Source: Sphingomonas sp. HMP6
GTDB taxonomy: Bacteria; Pseudomonadota; Alphaproteobacteria; Sphingomonadales; Sphingomonadaceae
Length of the DNA: 64,000 nucleotides
Reading direction: 5' to 3'
NCBI RefSeq assembly: GCF_013374095.1
Contig: NZ_AP022672.1
Location: forward strand, 3,427,501 to 3,491,500
Under the pieces are notes generated by a model, which had not been told where the DNA came from, did not search any database, and was given only the letters and a program-made list of their open reading frames with translations. The position numbers and the translations under genes are program-made. Below are positions 61,908-64,000 of the stretch, piece by piece; position 1 is the first letter of the stretch, and each line of letters opens with the position of its first letter.

Positions 61908-63128
61908 TTACGCAGCCACCGCTGCCTTCAGCGCGTCGACCAGATCGGTCTTTTCCCAGGTGAAGCCGTCGGCATCGGGCTCGCGACCGAAATGGCCGTA
62001 GGCGGCGGTGCGCTTGTAGATCGGGGCGTTGAGCTTGAGATGCTCGCGAATGCCTTTGGGGGTCAGGCGAACGAGCTTGGGCAGCACTTCCTCGATCTTG
62101 GCTTCGCTGACCGATCCGGTGCCGTGCAGATCGACATAGAGCGACAGCGGCTCGGCAATGCCGATCGCATAGCTGAGCTGGATCGTGCAGCGGCGCGCCA
62201 GACCAGCGGCGACAACGTTCTTCGCCATATAGCGGCTGACATAGGCGGCCGAGCGGTCGACCTTGGTCGGATCCTTGCCGCTGAACGCGCCGCCGCCATG
62301 CGGGGCAGCACCGCCGTAGGTGTCGACGATGATCTTGCGGCCGGTCACGCCCGCATCGCCGTCCGGCCCGCCGATTTCAAAGGCACCCGTCGGGTTGATG
62401 TAGATCGCGGTGTCGTCCGAGATGAAGCCCTCGGGCAGCACGTCGTGCAGCACGCCGCTGACGTACTTGTGCAGTTCGTCGTACAGCGCCGGGTTGGCAT
62501 TGTCGCCCTGCAGGCAATAGCCCGCCGCGTGCTGGGTCGAGACGACCAGAGCGGTCGCGCGGACCGGCTTTTCGTCCTTATATTCCAGCGTGACCTGGCT
62601 CTTCGCGTCGGGCTCTAGGAACGGAGCCGCGCCCGAATGGCGATCGGCGGCCATCCGCTCGAGGATTTTGTGGCTGTAATAGAGCGTCGCGGGCATCAGG
62701 CCCGGCGTCTCGTCGGTGGCGTAGCCGAACATGATGCCTTGGTCGCCAGCGCCTTCATCCTTGTTCGCGCCTTCGTCCACGCCCATCGCGATTTCCGCCG
62801 ACTGGCCGTGGAGGTTGTTGTGAAACGCGAAGGTTTCCCAGTGGAAGCCCGACTGCTCATAGCCGATCTCGCGCACGGTGTTGCGGACCGCCGCTTCGAT
62901 CTCGGCGAGCGCGCCGTCGGCCCATTGGCCATTCTCATACACGCCCTTGCAGCGGATTTCGCCGGCGAGCACGACCAGATTGGTGGTGGTCAGCGTTTCG
63001 CACGCGATGCGCGCATAAGGGTCCTTGCTCAGGAACAGATCGACGACGGTGTCGCTAATCTGGTCGGCGACCTTGTCTGGATGGCCTTCGGAGACCGATT
63101 CGGAGGTGAAGAGAAAACTGGAACGCAT
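61908..63128 (-). CDS. metK: S-adenosylmethionine synthase
   Basis: Makes SAM from methionine and ATP in the cytoplasm. The 406 residues are close to family length. Motifs: [20 protein letters not shown] (N-terminal ATP), [66 protein letters not shown] and the acidic YFGR-like end ([17 protein letters not shown]). Upstream operator and SD hairpin suggest feedback control. Confidence 0.97.
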   Translation of the reverse strand: MRSSFLFTSESVSEGHPDKVADQISDTVVDLFLSKDPYARIACETLTTTNLVVLAGEIRCKGVYENGQWADGALAEIEAAVRNTVREIGYEQSGFHWETFAFHNNLHGQSAEIAMGVDEGANKDEGAGDQGIMFGYATDETPGLMPATLYYSHKILERMAADRHSGAAPFLEPDAKSQVTLEYKDEKPVRATALVVSTQHAAGYCLQGDNANPALYDELHKYVSGVLHDVLPEGFISDDTAIYINPTGAFEIGGPDGDAGVTGRKIIVDTYGGAAPHGGGAFSGKDPTKVDRSAAYVSRYMAKNVVAAGLARRCTIQLSYAIGIAEPLSLYVDLHGTGSVSEAKIEEVLPKLVRLTPKGIREHLKLNAPIYKRTAAYGHFGREPDADGFTWEKTDLVDALKAAVAA

Positions 63129-63138
63129 GTGATGGGAT

Positions 63139-63153
63139 CCTCAATGGTTGAGG
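63139..63153 (-). promoter_or_regulatory. Hairpin sequestering the metK ribosome-binding site
   Basis: CCTCAATGGTTGAGG (plus strand) folds as CCTCAA-CCA-TTGAGG on the mRNA, covering the GAGG in front of ATG 63128. Confidence 0.5.
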
Positions 63154-63178
63154 AGAGCTTTGGCCGTTGCCATGCCTG

Positions 63179-63198
63179 ATATAAAGCTTTCCTTATAT
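63179..63198. promoter_or_regulatory. Palindromic operator upstream of metK
   Basis: ATATAAAGCTTTCCTTATAT has 6-bp perfect outer arms and sits 51-70 bp before the metK start. SahR/MetR-like ArsR-family regulators of methionine genes bind palindromes of this kind (family consensus ATATC-N6-GATAT recalled, not verified). Confidence 0.5.
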
Positions 63199-63203
63199 GC
63201 GCC

Positions 63204-64000
63204 CTATCGCGCGAACCGCCGGAACGCAATCGCGGACAATACCAGTATCAGCGCCACAAGAAATGCCATCAGGTTGCCGACACGCGCGAACAGCGTGGGT
63301 GCGGCGGCGGGCGGGATGGGCAGTTCGATCGCGCCGGCTTTCTCCGCCGGGACCTGTGCGAGCACGCGGCCCTGCGCGTCGATGATCGCGGAAATGCCGG
63401 TCGGTGTTGCGCGGATCACGGGCAACCCCTCCTCGATCGCGCGCATCCGCGCTTGGGCGAGATGCTCGGCGAGCCCCCATGGGCCATACCAACTGTCGTT
63501 CGAGGGGTGGAAGATGAAGGCGGGGCGGTGCGCCGGGTCGACGACTGCGCCCGAGAAGATGATTTCGTAGCAAATCTGGAACCCGACCGCGCCGAACGGT
63601 GGCAGCGATAGCGTGGCCGGGCCTTTGCCGGCGGCGAAGTCGAACTCGCCGGGCACGAGCCGCGACAGGCCGATCGCCGACATCAGCGGGCGCGCGGGCA
63701 GATATTCGCCCCACGGCACGAGATGCGCCTTGTCGTAGCGGTCGCGAATGGCGCCTTTCGAATCAAAGATGAAGATGGAGTTGGTCGCGGCGCTGACATT
63801 GCCCGCCGCGTCGAATTTCAGCGCATTGCCGCCGGTTAGCACGATGTCGTTCGGGCCGAGCAACGCAGCGATCCGCGCGCGCGTGACGGCGGGAGCGCCT
63901 TTCCAATAATAGGCCGGCGGGTAGCCGTATTCGGGCAGGAAGCGCAACGCGCCCTCGGGCCAGACGATCAGGCGCGGGGCGGGGCCGGGGGTGCCGCTGA
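63204..64000 (-). CDS. lnt: Apolipoprotein N-acyltransferase (5'-truncated by window edge)
   Basis: Inner-membrane nitrilase-fold enzyme that acylates the N-terminal Cys of lipoproteins. The visible C-terminal 265 residues include all three catalytic residues in order: Glu in WPEGALRF, Lys in RYDKAHLVPWGEY and Cys in FQICYEIIF. The frame continues past the edge, so the N-terminal membrane helices are outside. One C-terminal helix (ARVGNLMAFLVALILVLSAIAF) is seen. Upstream of metK. Confidence 0.95.
   Translation of the reverse strand, partial: SGTPGPAPRLIVWPEGALRFLPEYGYPPAYYWKGAPAVTRARIAALLGPNDIVLTGGNALKFDAAGNVSAATNSIFIFDSKGAIRDRYDKAHLVPWGEYLPARPLMSAIGLSRLVPGEFDFAAGKGPATLSLPPFGAVGFQICYEIIFSGAVVDPAHRPAFIFHPSNDSWYGPWGLAEHLAQARMRAIEEGLPVIRATPTGISAIIDAQGRVLAQVPAEKAGAIELPIPPAAAPTLFARVGNLMAFLVALILVLSAIAFRRFAR

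Overview
The window reads as one continuous chromosomal segment of a GC-rich alphaproteobacterium of the Sphingomonadaceae type (Sphingomonas or a close relative). This is inferred from gene content and order (ileS-lspA-BamF-like lipoprotein; lnt-metK-trmB), from the N-terminally extended S9 after L13, from the FeS-type photolyase and Gcw_chp/TorF outer-membrane protein, and from abundant REP-like inverted repeats beginning GTCACCCCGG or CCACCCCGGCG. Both edges cut genes: ileS lacks its start and lnt lacks its N-terminal half. No rRNA, tRNA, CRISPR array or complete insertion sequence was seen.

Layout. 1-3.6 kb: ileS, lspA and a BamF-like lipoprotein. 3.7-9.1 kb: TorF-type porin, metC and sseA (sulfur metabolism), FeS photolyase, queF. 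9.2-12.8 kb: a two-gene carbohydrate unit, a GT4 glycosyltransferase fused to a C-terminal barrel-like region, followed by a GH130 phosphorylase. 13-22.6 kb: OPT transporter, a MarR-EmrA-EmrB efflux operon, a lipid-kinase-like protein plus metallophosphoesterase, an M19 dipeptidase, an EAL protein and an HEAGH protein. 22.8-32.4 kb: rplM-rpsI, ctaA, a phospholipase-D-like protein, a MerC/Zur zinc locus with a candidate Zur box, dxs and a cytochrome c'. 32.6-39.6 kb: a terminase-small-subunit-like gene, a low-GC ParA-SIR2 gene pair directly behind nrdB, a cluster of overlapping small membrane-protein genes, and nrdA. 39.8-48.7 kb: an OmpR/QseB-type two-component system with an OB-fold protein, a PAS-GGDEF-EAL-PilZ protein, and class I fumarase. 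48.8-53.3 kb: a LysM-nuclease toxin with YezG-like immunity protein, uvrB, and a frameshifted HigA-like antitoxin. 53.2-64 kb: KgtP-like permease, a structured small transcript with tiny ORFs, an amidase, a GNAT protein, trmB, metK and lnt.

Most genes are housekeeping. The accessory parts are the ParA-SIR2 pair (33.3-35.2 kb), the nuclease toxin/immunity pair (48.9-50.2 kb) and the decayed HigA gene (52.9-53.3 kb). The ParA-SIR2 pair is the best candidate for an undescribed defence-like system. It is translationally coupled (GTGA overlap), its base composition differs sharply from its surroundings, and the first gene's ribosome-binding site lies in the last codons of nrdB, so it appears to ride on ribonucleotide reductase expression. 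Other signals worth attention are a palindromic repeat translated in frame inside ileS, and a tiny ORF whose Shine-Dalgarno region complements the whole 16S rRNA tail. GC contrasts are judged by eye; no alignments, folding or database searches were run.
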